DNA from: Chloracidobacterium sp.
Lineage (GTDB): Bacteria > Acidobacteriota > Blastocatellia > Pyrinomonadales > Pyrinomonadaceae
DNA length: 64,000 nucleotides
NCBI GenBank assembly: GCA_016712045.1
Contig: JADJRV010000039.1
Coordinates: 1 to 64,000, forward strand
Reading direction: 5' to 3'
Translations under genes and position numbers: made by a program
Notes under the pieces: generated by a model
Seen by the model: the letters and a program-made list of their open reading frames with translations, nothing else
What the model was told of the DNA's origin: nothing
Database searches by the model: none
In this document: positions 34,884 through 43,205 of the stretch, piece by piece
How positions within the stretch are numbered: position 1 is the stretch's first letter
How the letters are laid out: every line of letters starts with the position of its first letter

Positions 34884-36866
34884 TTACTGCGTATCGCCGC
34901 CCGGTAGTCCATCGAGAGGGGCATCGACCTTAGCAAGAGCGTCCTTATAGATCTTGATCGAACCGCTCGATTCGAGCCGCTGACGAGTCGCCGCCAGATA
35001 GTCTGAGAAAACATCCGAGCGTTTCTTAGACAGCATCTGTTCGATCAGGCCGCTTCGCTGTTTGGCAAAATCGGCGGTGTTTGCGTCCGTACGGGTTGTA
35101 GCACCGACGATGTACCAGTTGTCACCGACCTTGATAGGGGTTTTTGTAACGTCGCCGGCCTTGAGCGCATAGACCGCAGTCTCGAGCTCTTCGCTCGTAC
35201 CGGCTGTCGGCCCTTCGCCAAGCGGCGAGCCGAGGATAAAGCTCTTTTGATCTTTCGCCGACATACCCTTTGCCGTTGCAGCGGCAGCCAGAGCTCCGGC
35301 GTTTGCCGCACCCGACGCGATCGCCTTAGCGATCTCTTCGACCTGTGAGCGCGCCTTTTCCATTTTAACGGTTTCGATGACTTGAGCCTTGACCTCGTCA
35401 AACTCCGCGTCACGCGGCTCTTTTCTATCGGCTAGCATCGGCACGGCAAATCCGTTTTGGATCGGCGTTTTGTCACCGACTGCATTTACCTCTTCGAGCG
35501 GTGCGATGCCCTCCTCGAACTGCGGCGAGACACCGATATTAGGCACGTCATCACCCGGTTTGATATAGCCGGTCTCTTTGATCATATCCGCGACGCCCAT
35601 ATTTGCTTGTGCGGCAAACTGTTTCGCAATGGCTTGAATGTCTTTGCTTTGTTTGAATGCATCAGCGATCTTTTGCGCGAGCTCGGCGGCGACGGCGTAT
35701 GCCTTACGATTTCGAAGACTGACCTCGATCTCTTTCTTGGCCTGTTCGTAGCTCTTAGGGATATCCTCGCCTCGCCGTAGGATGAAGATACGGCTCTGAT
35801 AACTGATCGGTGAGGTAACCTCGCCGGGTTTAAGTTTCAAAAGCTGTTGGTACGGATCATCGGGTTTGTTGGGATTTTCGCGAACGGGGCCGACCAGCTT
35901 ACCGCCGCTCGATGCCGACGCCGGGTTTTCCGACTGTCCCTTCGCCATTGTCGCAAAAGCCTCTTCGGTCACAGTCGCACCATTCTTACGAAGCTGCGTG
36001 ACCAGCTCGCCTGCCTTTGCCTGAACGACGCTTTCCTGATCCGGTTTCGGTACGCGGAGAACTATCTCCTGTCCGGCGACACCCGCGATCTTTTTGTCGG
36101 CCGGCAGAGCATCGTATTCGGCACGGATATCAGCATCGGAGATCTGCAGCTTCTCGCCGATCTTGGCGGTGTTGATAAAGATATATTTGATCTTTTTCTG
36201 CGGCGTGTTGATGTAATAGTTGATCTTGTTTTTATCAAAATACTCACGCAGCTCGGCGTCCGTAGGCGTGATGGCCTTAGCAAGGTCGGTCGTGCTTACA
36301 GCCACATACGAGAGGTCAAATTTTGTGTTCTTTCTCTGAAAATCGTTGAGTACCTCTTCCTCAGAAACCGTTACACCCGATGTGATAAAGGCATCGAGCT
36401 TTTTATAGCTGATGTCGTCGCGAACGCTCTGTTCGTATGACGAGATGCTGCCAAACTGCTCAGTCACATTTTGCTTGTATTTTTCCTCGTCAAACGGCTT
36501 GCCGTCGTCGGTCTTAAACTGCTCGCGGATGCGGGCAGCGACCTCGGCATCGCTTGCCGTCAAGCCCAAACGCTCTGCCTCGACACGCGAGATGCGGCTG
36601 CCGATCATCCCCTCGAGGATCATCTTGGCCGGAAAGCTCTGGCCGCGGCTAAACTGGCTGTAATTTTCCTTTTGACGGACAAGCTCGCCGATCGTGATCT
36701 TGTTACCGGCAACAGTGGCGGCGGTCTCATCGCTCTGCGAAAGATTGGCGATGGGTGTATTGCTCTGTGGCGTGTAGAAAAACACAAGACTGCCAACCAT
36801 CAGGATGGCAAAAAGGAAAAGAACGAAATTACGCGTTTTTTCGAGACGGGTGAAAAACTTTAACAT
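34884..36866 (-). CDS. PpiD/SurA-like membrane-anchored peptidylprolyl isomerase
   Basis: 660 aa. One transmembrane helix near the N-terminus (TRNFVLFLFAILMVGSLVFFY) anchors the protein with its bulk in the periplasm, as in PpiD. A SurA_N-like region follows (VAGNKITIGELVRQKENYSQF through EAERLGLTASDAEVAARIREQF). A parvulin-type rotamase domain lies around residues 290-370, with FATMAKGQSENPASASSGGKLV and KLKPGEVTSPISYQSRIFILRR. A second, more degenerate rotamase-like region follows with NGFAVPMLADRKEP. It helps outer-membrane protein folding. It is the only gene on its strand between two convergent or divergent neighbours. Confidence 0.88.
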   Translation of the reverse strand: MLKFFTRLEKTRNFVLFLFAILMVGSLVFFYTPQSNTPIANLSQSDETAATVAGNKITIGELVRQKENYSQFSRGQSFPAKMILEGMIGSRISRVEAERLGLTASDAEVAARIREQFKTDDGKPFDEEKYKQNVTEQFGSISSYEQSVRDDISYKKLDAFITSGVTVSEEEVLNDFQRKNTKFDLSYVAVSTTDLAKAITPTDAELREYFDKNKINYYINTPQKKIKYIFINTAKIGEKLQISDADIRAEYDALPADKKIAGVAGQEIVLRVPKPDQESVVQAKAGELVTQLRKNGATVTEEAFATMAKGQSENPASASSGGKLVGPVRENPNKPDDPYQQLLKLKPGEVTSPISYQSRIFILRRGEDIPKSYEQAKKEIEVSLRNRKAYAVAAELAQKIADAFKQSKDIQAIAKQFAAQANMGVADMIKETGYIKPGDDVPNIGVSPQFEEGIAPLEEVNAVGDKTPIQNGFAVPMLADRKEPRDAEFDEVKAQVIETVKMEKARSQVEEIAKAIASGAANAGALAAAATAKGMSAKDQKSFILGSPLGEGPTAGTSEELETAVYALKAGDVTKTPIKVGDNWYIVGATTRTDANTADFAKQRSGLIEQMLSKKRSDVFSDYLAATRQRLESSGSIKIYKDALAKVDAPLDGLPGGDTQ

Positions 36867-37033
36867 CGATTGATACCTAACTTAACTCAGAATACGGAAA
36901 AAATAGTCTGTATGGACAAACCGTAATTCTAGCAAAAAGCGCTGTCAAATCAAACGCAATTACACCCGAAGCGCCGAAAATACTTGCAGTTTCGCGATAA
37001 TTCATCGATGATAAACCTCGATACCCGCGCGAA

Positions 37034-37882
37034 ATGAAAGGTAACGAGATCAGATCAGTCGGCATTGTAGTAAAGCCAAACCACCCCGAAGCAAGGGCGA
37101 CGGCCGGCGAACTGTCGGCATGGCTACGCACAAAAGGCATCGATCAGGCCGGCGAGGTTATCGAGGCTGGAACCTCTGATACCGAAAATTCGACCGTAGA
37201 TGCCGACCTGATCGTCGTGCTCGGGGGCGACGGCACGATGATCTCGACCGCACGGCTCATTGGTTCGGGTGACGTCCTCGTTTTAGGCATCAACTACGGC
37301 AGTCTCGGCTATCTGACCGATTTTCGAATCGAGGAAATGTTTCCCGCTATCGAGGCGATCATCGCCGGAGATTATGAGATCGACAGCCGCGTGATGCTCG
37401 AGGCTGAGTTGTTGAGGGGCGATGAACGAAAGGCCGCCGGCCGCGTTCTCAATGACGTGGTCATTAACAAAGCCGCGCTTGCACGCATAATCGAGATCGA
37501 TGTGCACCTCAACGAGCTATTTGTAAATTCTTTTCGTGCAGACGGACTGATCGTTTCGACGCCGACCGGTTCGACCGCGTACAATCTCTCGGCCGGCGGA
37601 CCGATCATTTACCCGTCAATGAACGCGGTCGTTATGACACCGATCTGCCCCTTTACGCTGACCAATCGACCCATCGTCATCCCGGATGCCGCCGTGGTCG
37701 AATTAATGCTAAAGGAAGAGAATGAGGGCGTTTTCCTTACCTTTGACGGACAAACCGGCCATCGAATGAAAGCCGGCGACCGCGTTGTCATACGCAAAAG
37801 CGAAGCAACATTTAACCTCGTCCAACCGAGCCATCGAAACTATTTTGATGTGTTGAGAGACAAGTTAAAATGGGGCCGGTAG
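37034..37882 (+). CDS. nadK: NAD kinase
   Basis: 282 aa, a normal NAD kinase length. It phosphorylates NAD+ to NADP+ using ATP or polyphosphate. Motifs are VVLGGDGTMI (GGDG, with the catalytic Asp), NYGSLGYLTDF, ADGLIVSTPTGSTAYNLSAGGPI (the family's most conserved segment) and FTLTNRPIVIP. The ATG at 37034 lacks a strong ribosome site (AAATGAAAGG overlaps the start). It is divergent from the PpiD-like gene across 167 nt and followed by a long inverted gene-end repeat. Confidence 0.95.
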   Translation: MKGNEIRSVGIVVKPNHPEARATAGELSAWLRTKGIDQAGEVIEAGTSDTENSTVDADLIVVLGGDGTMISTARLIGSGDVLVLGINYGSLGYLTDFRIEEMFPAIEAIIAGDYEIDSRVMLEAELLRGDERKAAGRVLNDVVINKAALARIIEIDVHLNELFVNSFRADGLIVSTPTGSTAYNLSAGGPIIYPSMNAVVMTPICPFTLTNRPIVIPDAAVVELMLKEENEGVFLTFDGQTGHRMKAGDRVVIRKSEATFNLVQPSHRNYFDVLRDKLKWGR

Positions 37883-37885
37883 AAA

Positions 37886-37976
37886 TTTGCCACCGATAAC
37901 ACAGATTAAAAACAGATAAGAAAAAACTCGCAGAAAATCTGTGTTTATCTGTGTCATCTGTGTCATCTGTGGCTAA
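37886..37976. repeat. Inverted gene-end repeat, 'CACAGAT' type
   Basis: After nadK, GCCACCGATAACACAGATTA and AACAGATAAG face several reverse copies of ATCTGTGT (37937-37970, ending ATCTGTGGC). The arms can pair imperfectly over about 35 bases. The last copy adjoins the stop codon of the convergent Atl-like gene, so the element fills the whole gap between two convergent genes. Confidence 0.8.
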
Positions 37977-38338
37977 GATTCTTCGAATAGTCTGATCTGC
38001 TCGTCTTCGTTAGATTCAAAGCCCTCGGGCCACCATTGAAAAATTCCAAGATCGCACTTTCCGGCGGCGTTAAATATTACGCCTTCGGTTTCGAGCAGTT
38101 CTTGCTGAAGATCTATCGGGATCGTGAGCTTTCCGGTCGAGCATTTCCCTTGCGAATTTATTACCCGCTGCCACGGCACATCGTCGTCTGAGGCGTGCAT
38201 GACGTAGCCGACGGTGCGGGCGGTGTAACCGGGTCCCAGCACGATAGCGAGTTGGCCGTATGTCATCACACGGCCCTTTGGGATCCGGCGGACAATCGCA
38301 AAGGCACGTTCGCGGTATAGCGGGTCGTTGACGTTCAT
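37973..38338 (-). CDS. Alkyltransferase-like (Atl) DNA base-flipping protein
   Basis: 121 aa, a single MGMT C-terminal-like domain: FAIVRRIPKGRVMTYGQLAIVLG, then YTARTVGYVMHAS with the arginine finger. The O6-methylguanine methyltransferase active site PCHRV is replaced by PWQRV, so there is no acceptor cysteine. Such Atl proteins bind O6-alkylguanine, flip it out and hand it to nucleotide-excision repair. The C-terminus is slightly extended (GIFQWWPEGFESNEDEQ). The ATG overlaps the stop of the upstream cyclase by 4 nt, implying translational coupling. Confidence 0.88.
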   Translation of the reverse strand: MNVNDPLYRERAFAIVRRIPKGRVMTYGQLAIVLGPGYTARTVGYVMHASDDDVPWQRVINSQGKCSTGKLTIPIDLQQELLETEGVIFNAAGKCDLGIFQWWPEGFESNEDEQIRLFEES

Positions 38339-38973
38339 TCGTTATGCCAGAGCATCGTTCGCGCGGGCGAGCCGTCACCGCCACCGCCGATGTATTTCAG
38401 CGGCATACAGATCAGACCGTAATCACCGCCTTTTACCTCCCGGAGATCGACGCCTTCGAGTATTACGACTTCTTTTTCAAGCAGCGTGATATGCACCGGA
38501 TGTCCGGGCGAGCCGCTTTTTTCGATCGATAGATAATCGATGCCAACTAGGACGACACCGCTATCTACGAGCAATTTCGCGGTTGCGGGTGTCAGATAAG
38601 TAAAATCTGTTCTGAACCCATCCTCCGGCGTCGCCCAAAACGCCGAATTGCGCGTTTTAAAAAGCACCCGAATCAGGCCGCCGAGATTACCAACGTGCTC
38701 AGGTTCAATTGCAACAACATCCTCAGGCACCTCGATGACACGACACGGACCGACAAGTTTTTCGGGATCGATCTCGTGTATGCGTTTTGCTCCGTCGATA
38801 AAATGATTTGGCGCGTCGATGTGCGTTGCAGTATGAACGCCGAGCGAGACATGCGACACGTTTGCCGACGAGCCGTCAGCGATCGATTTGAAAGAGGTCA
38901 CCTCAACGCCCGGATCGCCCTTATAGATCGGCACATCTGCGCTGATCGCGACAGTGATATCGTATATTTTCAC
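38335..38973 (-). CDS. Cyclase family protein (kynurenine formamidase-like)
   Basis: 212 aa. The HTATHIDAPNHF motif provides the metal-binding His/Asp of the KynB-like cyclase family, and FKTRNSAF, the 'GIDYLSIEKSGSPGHPVH' region and a late LEGVDLREVKGGDYGLICMPLK complete the signature. Members hydrolyse N-formylkynurenine or cyclic amides, or dehydrate polyketide-like substrates. No kynurenine-pathway neighbours are present, so the substrate is open. It forms a two-gene operon with the Atl-like gene. Confidence 0.87.
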   Translation of the reverse strand: MKIYDITVAISADVPIYKGDPGVEVTSFKSIADGSSANVSHVSLGVHTATHIDAPNHFIDGAKRIHEIDPEKLVGPCRVIEVPEDVVAIEPEHVGNLGGLIRVLFKTRNSAFWATPEDGFRTDFTYLTPATAKLLVDSGVVLVGIDYLSIEKSGSPGHPVHITLLEKEVVILEGVDLREVKGGDYGLICMPLKYIGGGGDGSPARTMLWHNE

Positions 38974-39068
38974 AAGGATAGAATAGTAGACAATTCATCA
39001 TTCTCCAATGGACCACACGTAGCAGTTTTGCGTTCTTAGCCTCTTTGCGTAAAAATTCTTATTTCAAC

Positions 39069-39854
39069 ATGGAAACACCGCGCATATCCGCATCGAGTTA
39101 TTCAAACACCGCACCGCTCGTTTGGTCCTTTCTGTATGGATCAATGCGCGGTAGCGTTGAGCTGATCCTCGATAATGCTCCTGCGAGATCGGCAGAGTTG
39201 CTTTTGCAAGACCGCGTTGATGCAGCTCTCGTACCAATAATTGCCTATCAAATTATCGACGATGTACGGCTGATACCCGATGTATGCGTGGGTGCAAAAC
39301 AACGCGTCCGCAGCGTCTGCCTCGTTACGAACGGAAAGGATCTCTCAGACGTAAAGAGCGTCGCCCTCGACGTCTCGTCAAAGACATCTGTCGTCCTGAC
39401 AAAGATCATCTTTCGTGAATTTCTAGGTTTTGAACCTGAGTGGATAGACGCCGAACCTGATATCGACGCGATGCTTGCAACATCAGATGCGGCGCTGCTT
39501 ATTGGTGATCCCGCGTTGATGATCGACGAGTCGCGATATAAAGAATTTGACCTTGCGAAACTTTGGCATCAGCACACCGGGTTCGGTTTTGTTTTCGCGA
39601 TGTGGATGACGAGACGTGAGACTTGCACGATAGATCTTGCATCGGCTCGCGACGAGGGGCTTGCTCACGCCGAAGACATTGCAGCAAATTACGCTACCGA
39701 TATCGGCCTGAGCCGTGACGAGATGAAAAGCTATTTGACCGAAAATATCTCTTACTCCATCAACGATTCGATGCGTCACGGGATGGAACTGTATTTTGAG
39801 CTTGCCGCAAAACATGGCCTAATCGCTAAAAATCGGGAATTAGTATTTTTATGA
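39069..39854 (+). CDS. mqnA: Chorismate dehydratase MqnA (futalosine pathway)
   Basis: 261 aa from METPRISASSYSNTAPLVW; the in-frame start at 39045 is less likely because MqnA proteins begin close to this strand. It converts chorismate to 3-enolpyruvylbenzoate, the first step of futalosine-dependent menaquinone synthesis. The periplasmic-binding-protein-like fold shows SYSNTAPL, a PARSAELLLQDRVDAALVPIIAY segment and VALDVSSKTSVVLTKII. The later pathway gene mqnC lies 1.3 kb downstream on the same strand, but separated by opposite-strand genes, so the pair is not one operon. Confidence 0.88.
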   Translation: METPRISASSYSNTAPLVWSFLYGSMRGSVELILDNAPARSAELLLQDRVDAALVPIIAYQIIDDVRLIPDVCVGAKQRVRSVCLVTNGKDLSDVKSVALDVSSKTSVVLTKIIFREFLGFEPEWIDAEPDIDAMLATSDAALLIGDPALMIDESRYKEFDLAKLWHQHTGFGFVFAMWMTRRETCTIDLASARDEGLAHAEDIAANYATDIGLSRDEMKSYLTENISYSINDSMRHGMELYFELAAKHGLIAKNRELVFL

Positions 39855-39926
39855 GATCGGTGCAAGATGACAGGGTGGCGGGCGTTCAAAAAATGTTCTA
39901 CACATCACATTTTTTGGAGCTTATAG

Positions 39927-40115
39927 ATGAAAAACTTTCTTGTCTTAGTCGTTAATCTTAGCGTTGTTGCCTTTGGGCTAGCGGCGCTCGGTACTTTTCT
40001 CAATTACCTTTTTGGTTTGAATATTGGGTTCAAAGGCTCAACACTGCCCGACGATCCGGTGATCGGCATCGTATTTATTTGTAAAAAAGAGACGGCTCAG
40101 CCAAGCGGATCCTGA
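39927..40115 (+). CDS. Small single-pass membrane protein
   Basis: 62 aa. GGAGC lies eleven bases before the ATG. Residues ~5-30 are strongly hydrophobic (LVLVVNLSVVAFGLAALGTFL), followed by a polar tail (STLPDDPVIGIVFICKKE). A 9-bp A/T inverted repeat at 39888-39915, perhaps the mqnA terminator, ends just before it. Its last six codons overlap the end of the convergent Imm63-like gene by 19 nt. Homology is not recognised; it may be a real small protein. Confidence 0.4.
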   Translation: MKNFLVLVVNLSVVAFGLAALGTFLNYLFGLNIGFKGSTLPDDPVIGIVFICKKETAQPSGS

Positions 40116-40516
40116 TCGACGAACGGATTTTTAGCGAGGGTCTCAGCAATATGTATTTTGAGCCGGTCGGCAAATGCCAGATCGGCTTTTTTCATCAGAT
40201 CGAGCCATCGCGCGAATATTACACGGCGTACGTCCGGACCATCTATGCGGTTTTTGAATTCGTAAGCAACGCCCATCCAAAATGTCAGATCGTAGAGCAT
40301 CCAGTAGAGAATTTCATATCTATCGGCGGTCGATCTGCTTTCCAGGTCGAGTCCGCGTTCGGTAACAATGTAGTGATATTCGCCATCGATGAATTCGACA
40401 TGCGGAACGCCGACATCCTCCCTTTCGGTTAGAAACGTATACTCTCCGCCGCTCGGCTCGACCCGCTGGCAAATTGCATTGTATTCCGACTGAAGTGATT
40501 TGAGTTCGTCGATCAT
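40097..40516 (-). CDS. Imm63-like immunity-family protein
   Basis: 139 aa. The pattern YIVTERGLDLESRSTADRYEILYWMLYDLTFWMGVAYEFKNR followed by RRVIFARWLDLMKKAD and AETLAKNPFVDQ is that of the Imm63 family, predicted immunity proteins for polymorphic toxins. No polymorphic toxin gene lies in the neighbourhood, so this would be an orphan. It starts 10 nt after the OmdA-like gene and is probably co-transcribed. The family call comes from remembered motif similarity, not a search. Confidence 0.6.
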   Translation of the reverse strand: MIDELKSLQSEYNAICQRVEPSGGEYTFLTEREDVGVPHVEFIDGEYHYIVTERGLDLESRSTADRYEILYWMLYDLTFWMGVAYEFKNRIDGPDVRRVIFARWLDLMKKADLAFADRLKIHIAETLAKNPFVDQDPLG

Positions 40517-40526
40517 TTAACCCGTA

Positions 40527-41042
40527 TTAAAACATCGGTCGCTTTAGCTCCTCATACAATTTTTTGTCGATGATCTTTCCGTGTTCCTTAAGGTGGTCGA
40601 CGATGATCAATGCCTGATGTATCCGATCATCGATATTCTTGATATTCCCCAGTAGATATAGGATCGAACGCCGTTTGCCGGCGGTGAGTGAGTGAAATAA
40701 CTTGTCGCCTTCGGGGTCCTGATTTAGCACTTCTCGAAACTCGTCAGGCATTGGCAGGCCATATTTACTATCGTCCTCAGTCAATACGACATCTACGGTG
40801 TCGCCGACATCGACACTGATCGCGTCACGACGTTTTTTGTTGACGATGATGTAAAAGATCTCGCCCCACGGCAAAATAGCACATTGAAACGGCTCACCAT
40901 CATTGATCTTGCAAACGACACGACGCGATTTGCCGTCGCTCGGAAATTTGTGGGCGATCTCTGGTTCGATCGCCAAAAAGACCCAACCCGATTCAGGCAT
41001 TGCGCGGGTCAATTCTGTCTTAAATGTCATGCTAACCGCCAT
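40527..41042 (-). CDS. DUF1905/OmdA-domain (YdeI-like) protein
   Basis: 171 aa, or 167 if translation begins at the second Met (MTFKTELTRA). The N-terminal half is a DUF1905 beta-barrel (SGWVFLAIEPEIAHKFPSDG, ILPWGEIFYIIVNKKRRDAI, VGDTVDVVLTEDDS). The C-terminal half is the bacteriocin-protection OmdA/YdeI-like helical part (LPMPDEFREVLNQDPEGDKLFHSLTAGKRRSILYLL). The conserved 'F..L...R+.....I' region is thought to bind or sense small toxic peptides in some species, but no function is proven here. Probable operon with the Imm63-like gene. Confidence 0.8.
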   Translation of the reverse strand: MAVSMTFKTELTRAMPESGWVFLAIEPEIAHKFPSDGKSRRVVCKINDGEPFQCAILPWGEIFYIIVNKKRRDAISVDVGDTVDVVLTEDDSKYGLPMPDEFREVLNQDPEGDKLFHSLTAGKRRSILYLLGNIKNIDDRIHQALIIVDHLKEHGKIIDKKLYEELKRPMF

Positions 41043-41134
41043 ACGTATATTTCACCACATTATTTTCTCACTGCTTTGGCGGCCTGAGGTGAATTTCTAT
41101 TGCGTTTTGATAGAATTAAACTCAAGTGTAAACC

Positions 41135-42271
41135 ATGATCCAACCAATTCTCGACAAAGCCACGGCCGGCGAGCGTTTGACCGCCGATGATTGCACCGCT
41201 CTGCTCGAATCAAATGATTTTCTCCGCATCGGGCTCGCGGCGGACGAGATGCGTCAGCGGAAAAATCCGGGCGATGTCGTGACCTATATCATCGACCGCA
41301 ACATCAATTACACCAACGTTTGCAACGTCGTCTGCACATTTTGCGCGTTTTACCGGCGGCCTGGAAAGCCGGAAACGTACGTCCACTCGATCGAAGAGAT
41401 CGAAAAACGCATCGATGAGACCATTGCCATTGGCGGCACCGGCGTACTGATGCAGGGCGGGTTGCACCCCGATTTTAATATTGAGTGGTACGAAAATCTG
41501 CTCTCGACATTGCACGCCAAATACCCCAAATTTCAATTGCATTGTTTTTCGCCGCCTGAGATACACAATATTCATCTCATTTCCGGGCTCGATTATGAGA
41601 CGGTAATGCAGCGTCTCAAGGACGCGGGTTTGAACTCTCTCCCCGGCGGCGGCGGCGAGATACTCGACGACGAGGTTCGTGCCCGTGTCTCGACCAAGTG
41701 TAATACGCAGGAATGGCTCGACGTGATGCGTGCGGTGCACAAGGTCGGGCTGATCTCGACGGCGACGATGATGTTTGGCATTGGTGACAAGATCGAGCAC
41801 CGCGTGCGGCATTTGCAGCGAATACGAGATGTTCAGGACGAGACGGGCGGATTTACGGCATTTATCCCTTGGACATTTCAACGCGAAAATACCGCTCTCG
41901 GCCGCAAGATCACCGAAGAACCGACCGGCATCGATTACCTACAAATGGTCGCCGTCTCGCGTCTGTTCCTCGACAACGTGCAGCACATACAGGCCTCATG
42001 GCTGACCCAAGGGCTAAAGCTCGGCCAGACCGCACTGCGATTTGGTGCCGACGACATGGGCTCGATCATGATCGAGGAGAACGTCGTATCTGCCGCCGGT
42101 GCTCACGTCGAGGCCAACGAACGCGACCTCCGCTATCAGATCCGCGAAGCCGGTTTCACACCTCAGCAACGAGACATCCTCTACAATTACATCAACCGCG
42201 AAGGCATCGATGACATAGACAAGAGCGATTCGATGAAACTCAAGCAATTGAGCGTTGCGTTTGCGGATTAA
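41135..42271 (+). CDS. mqnC: Cyclic dehypoxanthine futalosine synthase MqnC
   Basis: 378 aa. A radical SAM enzyme that cyclises dehypoxanthine futalosine in menaquinone synthesis. The [4Fe-4S] motif is CNVVCTFCAF (Cys63, Cys67, Cys70). Supporting features are YIIDRNINYTNVC at the start of the barrel, GGTGVLMQGGLHPD, NSLPGGGGEILDDEVR and the C-terminal FGADDMGSIMIEENVVSAAGA with IREAGFTPQQRD. Two very closely spaced small genes follow (gaps of 5 and 2 nt) and are likely in the same transcript. Confidence 0.94.
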   Translation: MIQPILDKATAGERLTADDCTALLESNDFLRIGLAADEMRQRKNPGDVVTYIIDRNINYTNVCNVVCTFCAFYRRPGKPETYVHSIEEIEKRIDETIAIGGTGVLMQGGLHPDFNIEWYENLLSTLHAKYPKFQLHCFSPPEIHNIHLISGLDYETVMQRLKDAGLNSLPGGGGEILDDEVRARVSTKCNTQEWLDVMRAVHKVGLISTATMMFGIGDKIEHRVRHLQRIRDVQDETGGFTAFIPWTFQRENTALGRKITEEPTGIDYLQMVAVSRLFLDNVQHIQASWLTQGLKLGQTALRFGADDMGSIMIEENVVSAAGAHVEANERDLRYQIREAGFTPQQRDILYNYINREGIDDIDKSDSMKLKQLSVAFAD

Positions 42272-42276
42272 ACAAT

Positions 42277-42612
42277 ATGGCCGCGAAAGTAATTGCAGCA
42301 ATAATTACACTGATAGTTAATATCGCCGCTGGCGTTGTGATCTTCTTTTTCATGCTTGTTGCAATGAACGGGTTAAGCGAGAGCGATGCCAATTGGGGCT
42401 TTGGGGCATATATTATTCTTGCCCTGATCGTCACTCTCTTAATGAGCACCGGAGCGTTTTTGTTGGTTCACCTTTTACAAAAGAAGCAATTCTCAGGGTT
42501 CGTGTCGGCCCTCATTGCGATACCGGTGTTTTCGATAGTCAGTATTGGGCTAAAGTTTGTGTGCTGCCTGATCGGGATCGGCATCGCCGACTACGTTCGG
42601 GTTAATTACTAG
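42277..42612 (+). CDS. Small three-helix membrane protein
   Basis: 111 aa with three predicted transmembrane helices: ~5-30 (AAIITLIVNIAAGVVIFFFMLV), ~45-65 (YIILALIVTLLMSTGAFLLV) and ~75-105 (SALIAIPVFSIVSIGLKFVCC). It starts 5 nt after mqnC and ends 2 nt before the SRPBCC gene, so it is surely translated from the same message. Family not recognised. Confidence 0.7.
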   Translation: MAAKVIAAIITLIVNIAAGVVIFFFMLVAMNGLSESDANWGFGAYIILALIVTLLMSTGAFLLVHLLQKKQFSGFVSALIAIPVFSIVSIGLKFVCCLIGIGIADYVRVNY

Positions 42613-42614
42613 CG

Positions 42615-43043
42615 ATGCCGACCCTTATCCTCGAAACCCTCATCCACGCCCGTGCCGAAGAATGTTTTGATCTGGTGCGTGACAAGCGAATTCAAACGGA
42701 ACCATTGCCAGCGATCTTTGGTGAGCTCGGCATTGGCCAGACAGTTACTTTCAAAAGCAATAATTTTGGTTTGGATCAGTCGTTAAGCGTCAAAGTCACA
42801 GAATTTGGACGTCCGACACTCTTAGTTGACGAGATGACCGAGGGCTCTTTCAGGTCTTTCAAACACATCCACGAATTCTTGTTTGTTGAGAACGGCACGC
42901 TGATGCGCGACACGCTGGTTTGGGAAACGCCATTTGGTATCTTCGGTAAGCTTATCGATAAGCTTTTTCTAGAGCGGCATTTAACAGACTTAGTTTCGAC
43001 TCGCAACGCCAAGCTCAAGCAAATTGCGGAGGATAGAGCGTAA
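42615..43043 (+). CDS. SRPBCC family protein
   Basis: 142 aa. It opens PTLILETLIHARAEECFDLVRD, the usual first strand and helix of SRPBCC proteins, and ends with the long C-terminal helix LIDKLFLERHLTDLVSTRNAKLKQI. In the middle, VDEMTEGSFRSFKHIHEF and MRDTLVWETPFGIFG match the 'cell-division inhibitor-like' SRPBCC subgroup. Ligand unknown. Last gene of the mqnC cluster. It is the third SRPBCC protein in this window. Confidence 0.83.
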   Translation: MPTLILETLIHARAEECFDLVRDKRIQTEPLPAIFGELGIGQTVTFKSNNFGLDQSLSVKVTEFGRPTLLVDEMTEGSFRSFKHIHEFLFVENGTLMRDTLVWETPFGIFGKLIDKLFLERHLTDLVSTRNAKLKQIAEDRA

Positions 43044-43063
43044 ACACGAATCCTTTCCGCACG

Positions 43064-43103
43064 GTGGAGTTTTACGCCCTTACTGACGTGCGGGCTTCTC
43101 CAC
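43064..43103. repeat. REP-like palindromic element
   Basis: GTGGAG (43064-43069) pairs with CTCCAC (43098-43103); nested inside, GCCC pairs with GGGC. An alternative stem CCGCACG (43058-43064) with CGTGCGG (43087-43093) overlaps it. The core 'GCCCTTACTGACGTGCGGGC' has the form of REP elements common in environmental bacteria. It lies in the spacer before the desaturase gene. Confidence 0.55.
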
Positions 43104-43163
43104 AGATGGCGGGTAAATGCATTTCTGACAAATCTATTACATCTCCATCCGGGCCAAACTGTT

Positions 43164-43180
43164 ACTCTAATAGAGTAATA
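43164..43180. promoter_or_regulatory. Perfect 17-bp inverted repeat, candidate operator for the desaturase gene
   Basis: TTACTCTA-A-TAGAGTAA is a perfect 8-bp palindrome with a one-base centre, 25 nt before the desaturase ATG, where the -10 region would be expected. That placement and symmetry fit a site for a dimeric repressor (TetR or GntR type, as is common for fatty-acid genes). No regulator gene is adjacent. Confidence 0.5.
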
Positions 43181-43205
43181 ATTTAGTAGCCCTCATATCG
43201 ATCTA

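Noticed and set aside
35847..36440. 197-aa plus-strand frame
   Set aside because: Antisense to the PpiD-like gene, which is fully conserved along its length.
39069..42271. mqnA-mqnC as one menaquinone operon
   Set aside because: Two opposite-strand genes (Imm63-like and OmdA-like) lie between them, so they cannot share one simple transcript.
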